Assembly (NCBI GenBank): GCA_017471945.1
Contig: JAFURH010000012.1
Span: 1-37,167 of the forward strand
Reading direction: 5' to 3'
Length of the DNA: 37,167 bases
Source of the DNA: Clostridia bacterium
GTDB lineage: Bacteria; Bacillota; Clostridia; Christensenellales; Borkfalkiaceae
Below the pieces are notes generated by a model. That model saw only the letters and a program-made list of their open reading frames with translations. It did no database searches and was not told the origin of the DNA. Shown here piece by piece: positions 1 to 8,920 of the stretch (position 1 is the stretch's first letter; every line of letters starts with the position of its first letter). The position numbers and the translations under genes were made by a program.

Positions 1-215
1 CAGAAGATGACACAACTTAATATTTTATACGTAAACCTATTTGCTATTATATATTATATATAATGTTTATAGGTTTATTTTTTACGATTATAAAAAGTTT
101 ACACAAGTAAGGGGAAAAACATCTTACTAAAAATTTGAGCATATGGAAACAGGCTAAACTCCTTTATTTATAAGGGATTTTCAATGTTTTTATTGCCAAG
201 TTTACACAAGTAAAA
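1..215. mobile_element. AT-rich sequence resembling the end of an inserted element
   Basis: These bases are far more AT-rich than everything to the right and interrupt a penicillin-binding protein reading frame inside its KTGTA motif region. The block holds a hairpin terminator (32-84) and an imperfect 27-base direct repeat (95-121 and 198-224). The second copy sits exactly where the PBP frame resumes. Both repeats contain the dyad TTTAC-ACAA-GTAA, the sort of site a recombinase could bind. This layout fits the end of an integrative or conjugative element, for example of the tyrosine-integrase Tn916/Tn1549 type, but no recombinase gene is visible because the window starts here. An assembly artefact at a repeat boundary is the main alternative. 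Confidence 0.4.
32..84 (+). terminator. AT-rich hairpin terminator at the left end
   Basis: TAAACCTAT (32-40) pairs perfectly with ATAGGTTTA (69-77). An inner TTATATA/TATATAA dyad (47-53 and 57-63) extends the structure, and a T-rich run follows. It would end a transcript coming from the left, outside the window. Confidence 0.55.
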
Positions 216-224
216 GGAAATACA
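95..224. repeat. Imperfect 27-bp direct repeat pair
   Basis: Copies lie at 95-121 and 198-224, offset by 103 bases and identical at 24 of 27 positions. They share AAGTTTACACAAGTAA and then a GGAAA-x-ACA segment. In the second copy the GGAAATACA segment runs directly into the PBP codons for TGTAQ. Repeats like these at an element end could be integrase binding sites. Confidence 0.6.
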
Positions 225-446
225 GGCACGGCGCAAAAATACGAAAACGGCCGTATCGCCGCGGGAAAATACGTTTCGTCGTTCGTCGGCTTTTTTCCCG
301 CCGACGACCCCGAATACCTTGCGCTCGTGATCGTGGACGAACCGCAGGGCGCGTATTACGGTTCTGTCGTCGCTGCTCCCGTCGCGGGAGAAATTTTCCA
401 AGGAATTATCGATTTAAAAAACATACGACCGCGCTTGTCTGAATAA
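174..446 (+). pseudogene. 3' fragment of a class B penicillin-binding protein (FtsI/SpoVD type)
   Basis: The frame has no start codon and is closed upstream by a stop at 171-173. From about 216 it reads as the extreme C-terminus of a transpeptidase domain: the KTG-box remnant NTGTAQK, then SSFVGFFPADDPEY, a VDEP turn, and YYGSVVAAPVAGEIF before a stop at 444-446. Intact class B PBPs have a long N-terminal region and the SxxK and SxN motifs, none of which is present. The KTG lysine reads as Asn. In Bacillus, spoVD lies directly before murE, so this is very probably the native dcw PBP cut by the AT-rich sequence on its left. No PASTA domain follows. Whether another full copy exists cannot be seen here. 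Confidence 0.8.
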
Positions 447-489
447 GATATAGCAAAGGGAAATTATCGAAACTAAGGGGGAAGTAAGA

Positions 490-1968
490 ATGCTTTTATC
501 GGAGCTTATCGACGGACTGGACGGCAAGGAGATCTACGCGGCGAACCGCACGGGGCTTTCGGGGATACAAATCAAAGGTCTCTCGGCGGACAGCCGTTTA
601 ACCAAAGACGGAGATCTTTTTTTCTGTATCCGAGGCGGGGCGGTGGATTCTCATCGTTTCGCGCGGGAAGCGGTGGCGAACGGAGCGGTCGCGCTCGTCG
701 TGGAATATAAGCTGGAATTGCCCGTGCCGCAGATCGTGGTTGGCGATTCTCGCAAGGCGATGAGTCTGACCGCGGCGGCGTTTTACGCCTATCCGTCGAA
801 GGATATGAAGATCGTTGCGATCACCGGTACGAACGGCAAAACGACCACTTCGTATATGCTCGCTTCCATCTTGGAAGAAGCGGGTAAAAAGACGGGGATT
901 ATCGGCACGCTGGGTATTTCCTACGGCAAAAAAAAGATCGCGCCCGAACTCACTACGCCCGATCCCATTTTCTTGCAGGAAACGCTTGCGGATATGCGTG
1001 CGGACGGCGTCGAATACGTGGTGATGGAGGTCTCCGCGCACGCGTTACATTATAAAAAGACGCTCGGAGTAAACTTCGCCGCCTGTATCTTTACCAATCT
1101 GAGTCAAGACCACCTCGATTTTTTCGAGAATATGACCGCTTATTCCCGCGAAAAAGAAAAGCTCTTTGCGGACGACGTTTGTCCGCTTGCCGTCGTAAAC
1201 GGAGACGATAAAACGGGCAGAGGACTTTTAAAACTTCGCCGCAATCCCACTTTCGTCTACGCGATCGATTCTCCTGCCGACGCTTTTGCCGTGATCACGT
1301 CCGAAGGATTGTACGGCTCGGAGTTTATGCTCAATCTTTCCGACGAGCTTTGTCGAGTTTCCCTTTCGATGACGGGGCAACACAATATCTATAACGCGCT
1401 CGCCGCCGCGACCTGCGCTTCGGCGATGGGGATCTATATCGGTCATATCAAAGACGGTCTTAAAAAAATTCGTACGGTCGGGGGCAGGCTCGAACGGGTG
1501 GAGCGTTTCCACGGCGGGGATATTTTCGTCGATTTCGCGCATACGCCCGACGGACTCGAAAAGTCTCTCGCCGCGCTCAAAGCGCATTGTAAGGGCAAGC
1601 TGATCTGTCTGTTCGGTTGCGGGGGTAACAGGGATAAGACCAAACGCCCGCTGATGGGGGAAGCGGTCGCGAAAAAAGCCGATTTCGGCGTGCTCAGCTC
1701 GGATAATCCGAGGTACGAAGACCCGCTGGACATCATTTCGGATATCGAAAAAGGCTATCGCAGGTTTTCCAAAAAATACGTCGTCGTGCCCGATCGGGAA
1801 AAGGCGATCGACTACGCCCTCGACCTTTTAGGCAAAGGGGACGTTCTTCTCGTGGCAGGTAAGGGCGGGGAAGAATATCAGGAAATAATGGGTATAAAAT
1901 ACTTTTTTAACGACAATGATATAATCAAAAAACGAATGGAGCAAAAACGCGAAAATCCTTTTCTTTGA
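490..1968 (+). CDS. murE: UDP-N-acetylmuramoyl-L-alanyl-D-glutamate--2,6-diaminopimelate ligase (MurE)
   Basis: This cytoplasmic ligase adds the third amino acid to the peptidoglycan stem peptide, using ATP. The 492 residues match the family length. The ATP loop GTNGKTT is at residues 113-119, the central-domain signature SQDHLDFF is near 205, and the C-terminal domain carries DNPRYEDP (405-412). DNPR is the pattern tied to meso-diaminopimelate specificity, whereas lysine-adding enzymes differ there. A strong AGGGGG ribosome site lies just ahead of the ATG. It follows the PBP fragment and leads the mur genes, in the Bacillus order. No clear promoter was found between the PBP remnant and this gene, so expression could depend on upstream transcription that the insertion may have altered. 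Confidence 0.96.
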   Translation: MLLSELIDGLDGKEIYAANRTGLSGIQIKGLSADSRLTKDGDLFFCIRGGAVDSHRFAREAVANGAVALVVEYKLELPVPQIVVGDSRKAMSLTAAAFYAYPSKDMKIVAITGTNGKTTTSYMLASILEEAGKKTGIIGTLGISYGKKKIAPELTTPDPIFLQETLADMRADGVEYVVMEVSAHALHYKKTLGVNFAACIFTNLSQDHLDFFENMTAYSREKEKLFADDVCPLAVVNGDDKTGRGLLKLRRNPTFVYAIDSPADAFAVITSEGLYGSEFMLNLSDELCRVSLSMTGQHNIYNALAAATCASAMGIYIGHIKDGLKKIRTVGGRLERVERFHGGDIFVDFAHTPDGLEKSLAALKAHCKGKLICLFGCGGNRDKTKRPLMGEAVAKKADFGVLSSDNPRYEDPLDIISDIEKGYRRFSKKYVVVPDREKAIDYALDLLGKGDVLLVAGKGGEEYQEIMGIKYFFNDNDIIKKRMEQKRENPFL

Positions 1969-1988
1969 TTTTGCGTACTTGACGATTT

Positions 1989-2942
1989 ATGAAAACGTAT
2001 TTATGGGCGGCTCTCGCCGCGTTCGGACTTTCTTTTCTTCTCTGCGCTCTTTTGATCCCTTTGCTTCGCAAAGTCAAAGCGGGGCAGAATATTTTATCCT
2101 ACGTCAAAGAGCATAAAGAAAAAAGCGGCACGCCGACGATGGGCGGGCTTGCTTTTATTCTCGCCGCCTCGATCGTATCGCTCGCGTTTGCGCCCGAGAT
2201 CGACCGTTTTACCGTCGCGACGCTCGCGATCGGTCTTTCGTATATGCTGGTCGGGTTGATAGACGATTTATTGAAAAAAAAGCACAAGGAAAATTTAGGA
2301 CTGAAAGCCTATCAGAAGCTTGTATTTCAGCTTTTCGTCGCGGTGTTTGCGGGCGTTTTCGCCGTCCGTTCGGAGCGAACGGTTTTATATATCCCGTTTA
2401 CCGATCTTTCTTTCGATATCGGACTTTGGTCGTTCCCGCTCACCGTGTTTTGTTTTCTTGCCACCGTCAACGCAGTCAATTTAACGGACGGGCTCGACGG
2501 GCTCGCGGCGGGGGTAAGCGCGCCGTTTTTCGCGTGTCTTGGCGTTTTGTCCGTCCTTCGCGCGGGCGAAACGGGCGCGGGGATATTGTCTTTTTGCTTA
2601 ACGGGCGCGCTCGTTGCTTACCTCGTTTTCAACAGTCCCAAAGCCTCCGTGTTTATGGGGGATACGGGCTCGCTTTCGCTCGGCGGGTTCGCCGCCGCAA
2701 TCGCCTCGTTTACGGGCAACGCCTTATATATCCTCGTGATCGGTTTGGCTTTCGTCTTTACGGTCATAAGCGTGGTGTTGCAGGTAATATACTATAAAGC
2801 GACGGGCGGGAAACGCATTTTTTTAATGTCGCCCGCGCATCACCATTTTCAGCAAAAAGGGCATTCCGAAAGCAAGATCGCTTACGCGTATTTCACCGTC
2901 ACGCTGATTTTGGGCGTGCTTTCGATCGTGGCCGCGCTGTAA
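1989..2942 (+). CDS. mraY: Phospho-N-acetylmuramoyl-pentapeptide transferase (MraY)
   Basis: This integral membrane enzyme transfers phospho-MurNAc-pentapeptide to undecaprenyl phosphate to make lipid I. The protein has 317 residues and about ten hydrophobic segments. Family motifs are present in order: SGTPTMGG (about 46-53), the DDLLKKKHK Mg-binding stretch, NAVNLTDGLDGLAAG, MGDTGSL, and the C-terminal MSPAHHHFQQKG. The ATG lies 20 bases after murE, and no recognisable Shine-Dalgarno precedes it, so translation may be coupled to murE. No alternative start fits the conserved N-terminus better. Confidence 0.96.
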   Translation: MKTYLWAALAAFGLSFLLCALLIPLLRKVKAGQNILSYVKEHKEKSGTPTMGGLAFILAASIVSLAFAPEIDRFTVATLAIGLSYMLVGLIDDLLKKKHKENLGLKAYQKLVFQLFVAVFAGVFAVRSERTVLYIPFTDLSFDIGLWSFPLTVFCFLATVNAVNLTDGLDGLAAGVSAPFFACLGVLSVLRAGETGAGILSFCLTGALVAYLVFNSPKASVFMGDTGSLSLGGFAAAIASFTGNALYILVIGLAFVFTVISVVLQVIYYKATGGKRIFLMSPAHHHFQQKGHSESKIAYAYFTVTLILGVLSIVAAL

Positions 2943-2991
2943 GCAACGCGCGGAAATAAAAACGTAAATAAAAATTCGAGGAGGAGAATTT

Positions 2992-4404
2992 ATGTATCCC
3001 GCAAGACAGGTATTTTTCGTGTTGGGGCTTTCCCGTTCGGGGAAAGCGGCGGCGGAATTCTTGCTCAAACGAAAAGCGAAAACCTATATCTTCGACGACG
3101 TCGTGGGCGGTATCGTCGAAAAGAATATCAGGGAATTGACGGCTATGGGCGCGGAGTTTTTAACCCGCGAACAGGTGGAAAAATCGGCGGATTTTTGCGA
3201 CGTGCTCGTGCTTTCTCCGGGAATCCCTATCGACCACCCGACGGCGGTCGCGTTTAAGCGGCAGGGCAGGGCGGTGATCGGCGAAACGGAGCTTGCCGCG
3301 CGCTATCTTTCCGCGTATACCGTTGCGGTGACGGGCACGAACGGAAAAACGACCACCGTTTCTATGATCGAGAAGGTACTTAAAGAGGGCGGGCTGAACG
3401 CCTATGCTTGCGGGAATATCGGCTCGCCGCTGATCGAAGCGACGGAGCTTTCGGAAACTTCCGTGGCGGTTGCGGAAATTTCCAGCTTCCAGCTCGAAAC
3501 CCTGCAATCGTTGCGCCCGCATATCGCCGTCGTTCTCAATTTGAGCGAGGATCACCTAAACCGCCATTATAATATGGAAAACTACGTGTTCTTAAAGAGC
3601 CGACTTTTGAAAAATTCCACGGAAGCGGAATACGCCGTTTTGAACTACGACGATCCGCTCGTACGGGAAATGACGGAAAAGACGAAAGCGCGCGTTTTGT
3701 ATTTTTCCACGCAAGGGAAGGTCAACGGCGCGTATCTTTTGAGCGGCGATCTGTATTTCGGCGCGGAAAAAATAATGCCCGCGGGCGAATTGATCGTCGA
3801 GGGCGTACATAATATCGAAAACGCTTTGGCAACGCTTGCCGTGGCGAAAATAATGGGCGTGCCCACGCCCGCGATCGCAAAAGCCCTTCGCGATTTCAAG
3901 GGGATCAAGCACCGTATCGAACGGGTCGCCGAGATCAACGGCGTTACCTATATCGACGATTCCAAAGGCACGAACGCCGACGCGACGAAAAAAGCGATTT
4001 CCTGTATGAAAGAGGAAACGGTGCTGCTTCTCGGGGGGAAAGATAAGGGCTACGAATACGATTCTCTGTTCGCCGCGTTGCCGCAAAGCAAGGTCGTACA
4101 CGCGATTTTATACGGCGAAAACCGTTTCAGGCTTTTGGAAAGCGCGATGAGCAGAGGGTATAAAAATTTTACCGTTTGTAGCGGATTCGATCTTGCCGTG
4201 CGCCTTTCGGGAATGATCGCAAGAAGCGGGCAAACGGTGCTCCTAAGCCCCGCGAGCGCAAGCTTTGACGAATTCGGAAGTTTTGAAGAGAGGGGGGATA
4301 GGTTTGTCGAAATCATACGCTCGTTCGAGTCGGAACGGCTTACGGACGGAAATGAAGAATACGGGCTCGCCGTTGACCAAGACGAAAACAAAGACGAAGA
4401 ATAG
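2992..4404 (+). CDS. murD: UDP-N-acetylmuramoylalanine--D-glutamate ligase (MurD)
   Basis: MurD adds D-glutamate to UDP-MurNAc-L-Ala in the cytoplasm. The N-terminal Rossmann-like UDP-binding region (VLGLSRSGKAA) is followed by the ATP loop GTNGKTTT (115-122), the central NLSEDHLNRH motif and a C-terminal domain with YIDDSKGTNADAT and SPASASFDEFGSFEERGDRF. An excellent AGGAGG site precedes the ATG. The last ~17 codons encode an acidic tail beyond the usual end of the family and overlap the start of ftsW, so both frames are coding there. Confidence 0.96.
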   Translation: MYPARQVFFVLGLSRSGKAAAEFLLKRKAKTYIFDDVVGGIVEKNIRELTAMGAEFLTREQVEKSADFCDVLVLSPGIPIDHPTAVAFKRQGRAVIGETELAARYLSAYTVAVTGTNGKTTTVSMIEKVLKEGGLNAYACGNIGSPLIEATELSETSVAVAEISSFQLETLQSLRPHIAVVLNLSEDHLNRHYNMENYVFLKSRLLKNSTEAEYAVLNYDDPLVREMTEKTKARVLYFSTQGKVNGAYLLSGDLYFGAEKIMPAGELIVEGVHNIENALATLAVAKIMGVPTPAIAKALRDFKGIKHRIERVAEINGVTYIDDSKGTNADATKKAISCMKEETVLLLGGKDKGYEYDSLFAALPQSKVVHAILYGENRFRLLESAMSRGYKNFTVCSGFDLAVRLSGMIARSGQTVLLSPASASFDEFGSFEERGDRFVEIIRSFESERLTDGNEEYGLAVDQDENKDEE

Positions 4405-5509
4405 AGTATTCGGCGATCTTTCCATTCCCATTCTTACCGCCTTTCTTGCGGGGTTCGGGGTACTTTCCGTCTATTCCGCAAGCTCGTACGCGGCGAAGGT
4501 TCAATACGGCGACTCCTTCTATTTTATGAAGAAACAACTGATCGGCTTCGTGATAGGGCTTGCGGGTATGATCGCGCTCGCCTTTTTCGACCACCGTAAG
4601 CTGAAAGGCAAAAAAGTGCGATGGTTCGCGCTCGTCGTTCCCATCGTGCTCCTGTTGCTCGTGTTCGTTCCGGGCGTCGGTAAAAGCAACTACGGCGCGA
4701 CCCGTTGGATCGGCGTGGGCGGGGTCACCGTCCAGCCCTCCGAGCTTGCGAAATACGGTTTTATCGTCTTTGCTGCCGCGTATATGTCCGAGCGGATGGG
4801 CGAGCTTCGCACCTTCAAAGGCGTGTTGCCCGTCCTTTTTTCGGGCGGGGTCATTTGCGTTCTCATTATCTTAGAGCCCAATATGTCGGTCACGATGTGT
4901 GTGGGCGCGCTGATGCTCGTGATGCTGTTCTTGGGCGGTATGAAAATGAAGCATTTCTTTTTTATCGCTTTGCCCGTTCTTATCGCTGTGCCCGTACTCA
5001 TCATCGCAGAGCCCTACCGCTTACTTCGCCTCAGCGCCTTTCTCGACCCTTGGGCTTCTCCGAAAGAAGAGGGGTATCAGCTCATTCAATCTCTCTACGC
5101 GCTCGGCAACGGCGGCTGGTTCGGTACGGGGCTGTTCAATTCCCGTCAAAAATACCGTTTTTTACCTTTTGCGGAAAGCGATTTTATCCTCGCCATTATC
5201 GGCGAGGAATGGGGATTTATCGGCATTTTCGCGCTGTTTTGCATTAGCGCGCTTTTGGTTTATCGCGGAATCAAAACGGCGGCGCGGGCAAACGACTTTT
5301 TCTCCTTTTTGCTCGCGGCGGGGATCACGGCGGTATACGCGATCCAAACGGTGATCAACGCGCTCGTCGTGAGCGGGGCGATCCCGCCGACGGGGATACC
5401 GTTGCCGCTGATCAGCTCGGGAAACACCTCGCTCATTATCACGATGTGCTCGATGGGCGTGCTCTATTCGATCTCGCGAAGGAACGAAAAGGAGCGGCGC
5501 GCCCTTTAA
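4352..5509 (+). CDS. ftsW: FtsW/SpoVE SEDS-family peptidoglycan glycosyltransferase
   Basis: This polytopic SEDS protein polymerises lipid II at the septum with a class B PBP partner. It has roughly ten membrane segments and typical motifs: YGATRWIGVGGVTVQPSELAK, the loop RLSAFLDPWASPKEEGYQLIQSL, ESDFILAIIGEEWGF, and SGAIPPTGIPLPLISSGNTS near the end. The open frame extends further upstream, but I place the start at the ATG at 4352, just before the first membrane helix. This gives 385 residues and a 53-base overlap with murD. The ribosome site is weak, which fits translational coupling. A murG gene would usually follow; murA does instead. Confidence 0.93.
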   Translation: MKNTGSPLTKTKTKTKNRVFGDLSIPILTAFLAGFGVLSVYSASSYAAKVQYGDSFYFMKKQLIGFVIGLAGMIALAFFDHRKLKGKKVRWFALVVPIVLLLLVFVPGVGKSNYGATRWIGVGGVTVQPSELAKYGFIVFAAAYMSERMGELRTFKGVLPVLFSGGVICVLIILEPNMSVTMCVGALMLVMLFLGGMKMKHFFFIALPVLIAVPVLIIAEPYRLLRLSAFLDPWASPKEEGYQLIQSLYALGNGGWFGTGLFNSRQKYRFLPFAESDFILAIIGEEWGFIGIFALFCISALLVYRGIKTAARANDFFSFLLAAGITAVYAIQTVINALVVSGAIPPTGIPLPLISSGNTSLIITMCSMGVLYSISRRNEKERRAL

Positions 5510-5560
5510 TCACAAAAGAAATACCCAAGGCATACAATGAAACATAAGGAGCTTTATTGT

Positions 5561-6817
5561 ATGGATAAATTTATGATAGAGGGCGGTCGGAAATTATTCG
5601 GCAAAGTCGAAGTACAAAGTGCGAAAAACGCCGTTTTGCCTCTCCTTGCCGCTTCTGTTTTAACCGATGAACAAGTGAAGATACGAGGCGTTCCCGCGAT
5701 CAGCGACGTAGAAAATATGCTGAAAATTTTAAGCGAACTCGGCTGTAAGATCAAAAGGACGAAAGATTGCGCGATCATCGACGGCAAAAACGCAGTTTCT
5801 CACGAAATCCCCGCAAGGCTGACGAAGGAACTGCGTTCTTCCGTTTTTATGCTCGGTTCGGTATTATCGCGCTTTCAAAAAGCAAAAATATCCTATCCCG
5901 GCGGTTGCGATATCGGGCTTCGACCTATCGATCTGCACCTTTCGGGCTTAAAGCGTTTGGGCGTTCAGATCGTTGAAGAAAACGGTTACATAATCTGCGT
6001 TGCGGAAAACCTAACGGGCGCGGATATCCTTTTGGATTTTCCCAGCGTCGGCGCGACCGAAAATATCATTCTCGCCGCAGTCAAAGCAAAAGGCGTCACC
6101 GTGATCAGAAACGCCGCCAAAGAACCCGAGATCGTCGATTTACAAAATTTTTTAAACGCGATGGGTGCAAAAGTGGCGGGCGCGGGAAGTTCTACGATCG
6201 TGATCGAGGGAGTGAAAAAACTCCACGGCGTGGAATATACGCCGATCGGGGATCGTATCGAGGCGGGAACTTTCCTGATCGCGGCGGCGGTTTGCGGCGG
6301 AGAAATCGAGGTGGAAGGAATTTCTTCGGAAAATATTGCGGCACTTTTACATAAATTGCGTGAAAACGGTTGCAAAATACATATAAAAAATGATAAAATA
6401 TACTTAGGAAGCGACGGCAACCTCAAATCCGTAGACCTCGTCGAAACGACTCCTTTCCCCGGCTTTCCCACCGATCTGCAAGCGCAATACTCCACGCTTT
6501 GCTGTACGGCAAGTGGCACGACGCTCGTGGTGGAAAATTTATTCGAAACCCGTTTTAAATTTGCCGCGGAGCTCAAAAGAATGGGCGCGGACATTTCCGT
6601 GCGCGACCGCACGGCTGTCATTCGCGGCGTGAAAAAATTACACGGCGCGTGCGTGACGGCAGGGGATCTTCGGGGCGGCGCGGCGCTCGTGATCGCGGCG
6701 CTCGGCGCGGAAGGCGAATCGTCGGTATACGATCTTTCCTACGTGGATAGGGGCTACGCCGATTTCGAATATAAGCTGCGCAAGATCGGCGCGAATATCA
6801 AAAGAATTCATATATAA
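5561..6817 (+). CDS. murA: UDP-N-acetylglucosamine 1-carboxyvinyltransferase (MurA)
   Basis: MurA transfers enolpyruvate from PEP to UDP-GlcNAc, the first committed step of peptidoglycan synthesis. I chose the ATG at 5561 because AAGGAG lies 9 bases before it. An earlier in-frame ATG at 5537 has no ribosome site. With this start Lys22 and Asn23 (SAKNAVLP) fall at the canonical positions and the PEP-loop cysteine is Cys116 in GGCDIGLRP, the fosfomycin-target residue. FPGFPTDLQAQ and DLRGGAALVIAAL complete the active site. Many Bacillota carry two MurA paralogues; which this is cannot be told. Its place between ftsW and divIB is where B. subtilis has murG and murB. Confidence 0.95.
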   Translation: MDKFMIEGGRKLFGKVEVQSAKNAVLPLLAASVLTDEQVKIRGVPAISDVENMLKILSELGCKIKRTKDCAIIDGKNAVSHEIPARLTKELRSSVFMLGSVLSRFQKAKISYPGGCDIGLRPIDLHLSGLKRLGVQIVEENGYIICVAENLTGADILLDFPSVGATENIILAAVKAKGVTVIRNAAKEPEIVDLQNFLNAMGAKVAGAGSSTIVIEGVKKLHGVEYTPIGDRIEAGTFLIAAAVCGGEIEVEGISSENIAALLHKLRENGCKIHIKNDKIYLGSDGNLKSVDLVETTPFPGFPTDLQAQYSTLCCTASGTTLVVENLFETRFKFAAELKRMGADISVRDRTAVIRGVKKLHGACVTAGDLRGGAALVIAALGAEGESSVYDLSYVDRGYADFEYKLRKIGANIKRIHI

Positions 6818-6827
6818 GGAAAAAACT

Positions 6828-7610
6828 ATGCAAAAGAAAAAATTTTGGGTGATTTTGCTCACGGTCATCGTGTTTTTGGCGGGGGCGTTGCTCGGCGTTA
6901 CGAACGTCTACCGCGTGGACGACGTAGTGGTGAAGATCGACTACGTTTCCGAAGCCTCCGCTCCCGAATCGGAAGCGCTTTTAAAACGCCTTTCCAAAGC
7001 GTATAAAGGGCAATCCACGCTGTTCGTGGAAAAGGACGAGGCGAAGAAGATCTTCGAAGATTTTCCCTATTTTCGAATGACTTCTTTTTCGACGAAACAC
7101 CCCAACAAGGTAGTGATCAAAGCGACGGAAGACGAGGAGTTCTACGCCTTTGAAAAAGTGGACGGCGGGTATTATATTCTCGGACTTGACGGCGTGGTCT
7201 TAGGCGAGCGCGAAACGAGCGTCAACCGCTCCGACGGCGGGGAAAACGTGTTGTTGTCGGGCTTTGAGGCAACGGGTGAAAAGGGCAAAAAACTCGTCGG
7301 CGACGGGGTGGATACGGCGATCGGATTTTTGAGCGTGCTCTCCGAAAAACTCGGCGGTATCCGCAACAATATCACGAAGGCAGACTGGCAAACGCCCGCG
7401 TCTACCGCTACCTATTTAAACCTCGAAACGGTGGAGGGAGTTCGTCTCTTGATCGAGAATCCCCAAACGCTCACGAAAGAAAAAGCCGAACGGCTCGCCG
7501 CGTATTATACCGCGCTCGAAGACGGGGCAAGGCTTGCGGGCGAAGTGTGGGTGACGAGTACCGAAGAAGGCGAAATCCGTATCGCGTATATGCAAAACGG
7601 GCAAAATTAA
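6828..7610 (+). CDS. divIB: Cell division protein DivIB/FtsQ
   Basis: A bitopic membrane protein: a short basic N-terminus, one membrane helix (residues ~6-26) and an extracytoplasmic region of about 230 residues. After the helix, a POTRA-like segment begins with VYRVDDVVVKID and contains LFVEKDEAKKIFEDFPYF. The beta-domain pattern YYILGLDGVVLGE is typical of FtsQ/DivIB, a scaffold of the divisome that contacts FtsL and FtsB/DivIC. Conservation is low, as usual in this family, and the location after murA and before ftsA-ftsZ supports the call. A ribosome site (AAGG) lies 8-10 bases before the ATG. It is the last gene before the terminator at 7625. Confidence 0.85.
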   Translation: MQKKKFWVILLTVIVFLAGALLGVTNVYRVDDVVVKIDYVSEASAPESEALLKRLSKAYKGQSTLFVEKDEAKKIFEDFPYFRMTSFSTKHPNKVVIKATEDEEFYAFEKVDGGYYILGLDGVVLGERETSVNRSDGGENVLLSGFEATGEKGKKLVGDGVDTAIGFLSVLSEKLGGIRNNITKADWQTPASTATYLNLETVEGVRLLIENPQTLTKEKAERLAAYYTALEDGARLAGEVWVTSTEEGEIRIAYMQNGQN

Positions 7611-7624
7611 AAGAAAATTCTTTG

Positions 7625-7652
7625 AAAACGCGCAGGAATGCGCGTTTTTTTT
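7625..7652 (+). terminator. Rho-independent terminator after divIB
   Basis: AAAACGCGC pairs perfectly with GCGCGTTTT around a six-base loop, and the T tract runs to 7652. It separates the mur operon from ftsA-ftsZ. Confidence 0.9.
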
Positions 7653-7662
7653 ACTCAATCCA

Positions 7663-7691
7663 TTGACAAATTATGCAAAATGTTATATAAT
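7663..7691 (+). promoter_or_regulatory. Consensus sigma-A promoter for ftsA-ftsZ
   Basis: TTGACA (7663-7668) and TATAAT (7686-7691) are both perfect and separated by 17 bases. The start point would be near 7698, giving a leader of about 40 bases before ftsA. Confidence 0.9.
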
Positions 7692-7738
7692 AACAATAAG
7701 ATTTTAACGGAAGCAGTTTTTACGGAGCGGAAGAAATT

Positions 7739-8920
7739 ATGGCAAACGAAAGCGTAGCCGTACTCGATATACGGTCTTATGAAGTCACCTTTCTGATCGG
7801 TTCGAAAGGGGTAAACGATACCTTCGTGTTTTACGGTTCGAGGAGCGAGCCCTACGAAGGGTATTCGTCGGACGGCTTTTTCGACGGGGAATCTTTCCGC
7901 CGCGCGGTGATCGCCGCGGTGACGTCCGTTCGGCAGAACTACGAAGGGGAGATCGGCGAAGTGTTCGTCGGCGTACCCGCCGCGTTCGTTTCCGTAAAGA
8001 GCAAGGGGCATACGATTTCCTTTCCCTCTAAGCGAAAAATTTCCTCGCAGGAAGTGGACGCGCTCTACGAAAGCGGCTTCAACGAGCTTTTAAAAGAAGG
8101 GAAATGTATTCGCCGTTCGGATATGTATTTCTCCCTCGGCGATAATCGTAAATATTTCGGAGAAAAGGAGATCCGCGGCTCTTCCTCGGCTTCCTTACAG
8201 GGCGCGCTTTGCTATTATTTCGCGGACGAGCAGTTCGTAAACTGCACGACGGCGATCTTAAAAGAACTTTCTTTTGAAAAGATCGATTTTATCCCGTCCT
8301 CGCTCGCGCAAGCGATGTATCTTCTGCCGCAGAAGGTGCGGGAGGGGTACGCGTTCCTTCTCGATATCGGGTTTTTGTCCTCGACTTTTTCCGTCGTCTA
8401 CGGCAACGGAATCGTACGTGAGGAATCCTTTGATCTGGGGCTTGGTTATATCCTCGCTTCCTTGATGCAGGGCTTGAATATCGATTATGAAAAAGCCGAA
8501 GAGATCCTCTATTCCGCGAACGTTTCGGGCGGTACGGTTTCCAAAGACCTTCAATGGATGGACGTAAGCGGCGCGGCGTATTCGGTGCGGCAGATCAACG
8601 AGATCGTAAAATGCGGGTTCGACGATCTTTGCGAGGCGATCGAGGAGTTTTTTGCGAAATACTATCGCGGGAAAAACGCGGCGATGTTCCAGTCTAAACC
8701 CATTTGTATCACGGGCGAGGGCTTGAACGTTTCGGGTGGCGCAGAGCATATCGCGGGTCGGCTCAACAGAATGACGCAGGTGCTCTATCCCGATCTTCCT
8801 TATTATGATAAACCCGTGTTTTCTTCGAGAATGGCGCTTTTAAACGCCGCGCTTGGAGAGAATAAAAAACACGGACTTCTTTATAGAATTTTCAATGCAT
8901 TCGGAGGAAAAAAGAAATGA
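7739..8920 (+). CDS. ftsA: Cell division protein FtsA
   Basis: An actin-fold ATPase that tethers FtsZ to the membrane. The 393-residue protein shows the family layout: an N-terminal phosphate-1 strand (VLDIRSYEVTFLIG, diverged from the usual DIGTSKV form), a 1C-like insertion around residues 75-170, the phosphate-2 region AFLLDIGFLSSTFSVV, the ICITGEG loop, and a C-terminal amphipathic helix LLYRIFNAFGGKKK that would bind membrane. A GGAG-type ribosome site precedes the ATG. The stop overlaps the ftsZ start, so the two are translationally coupled. Sequence divergence is high for FtsA, but the position immediately before ftsZ and the membrane-targeting tail make other actin-like proteins unlikely. 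Confidence 0.88.
   Translation: MANESVAVLDIRSYEVTFLIGSKGVNDTFVFYGSRSEPYEGYSSDGFFDGESFRRAVIAAVTSVRQNYEGEIGEVFVGVPAAFVSVKSKGHTISFPSKRKISSQEVDALYESGFNELLKEGKCIRRSDMYFSLGDNRKYFGEKEIRGSSSASLQGALCYYFADEQFVNCTTAILKELSFEKIDFIPSSLAQAMYLLPQKVREGYAFLLDIGFLSSTFSVVYGNGIVREESFDLGLGYILASLMQGLNIDYEKAEEILYSANVSGGTVSKDLQWMDVSGAAYSVRQINEIVKCGFDDLCEAIEEFFAKYYRGKNAAMFQSKPICITGEGLNVSGGAEHIAGRLNRMTQVLYPDLPYYDKPVFSSRMALLNAALGENKKHGLLYRIFNAFGGKKK

Noticed and set aside
168-401. Minus-strand 77-codon ORF
   Set aside because: It is antisense to the PBP fragment, whose plus-strand motifs (TGTAQK, VAAPVAGEIF) are clear.
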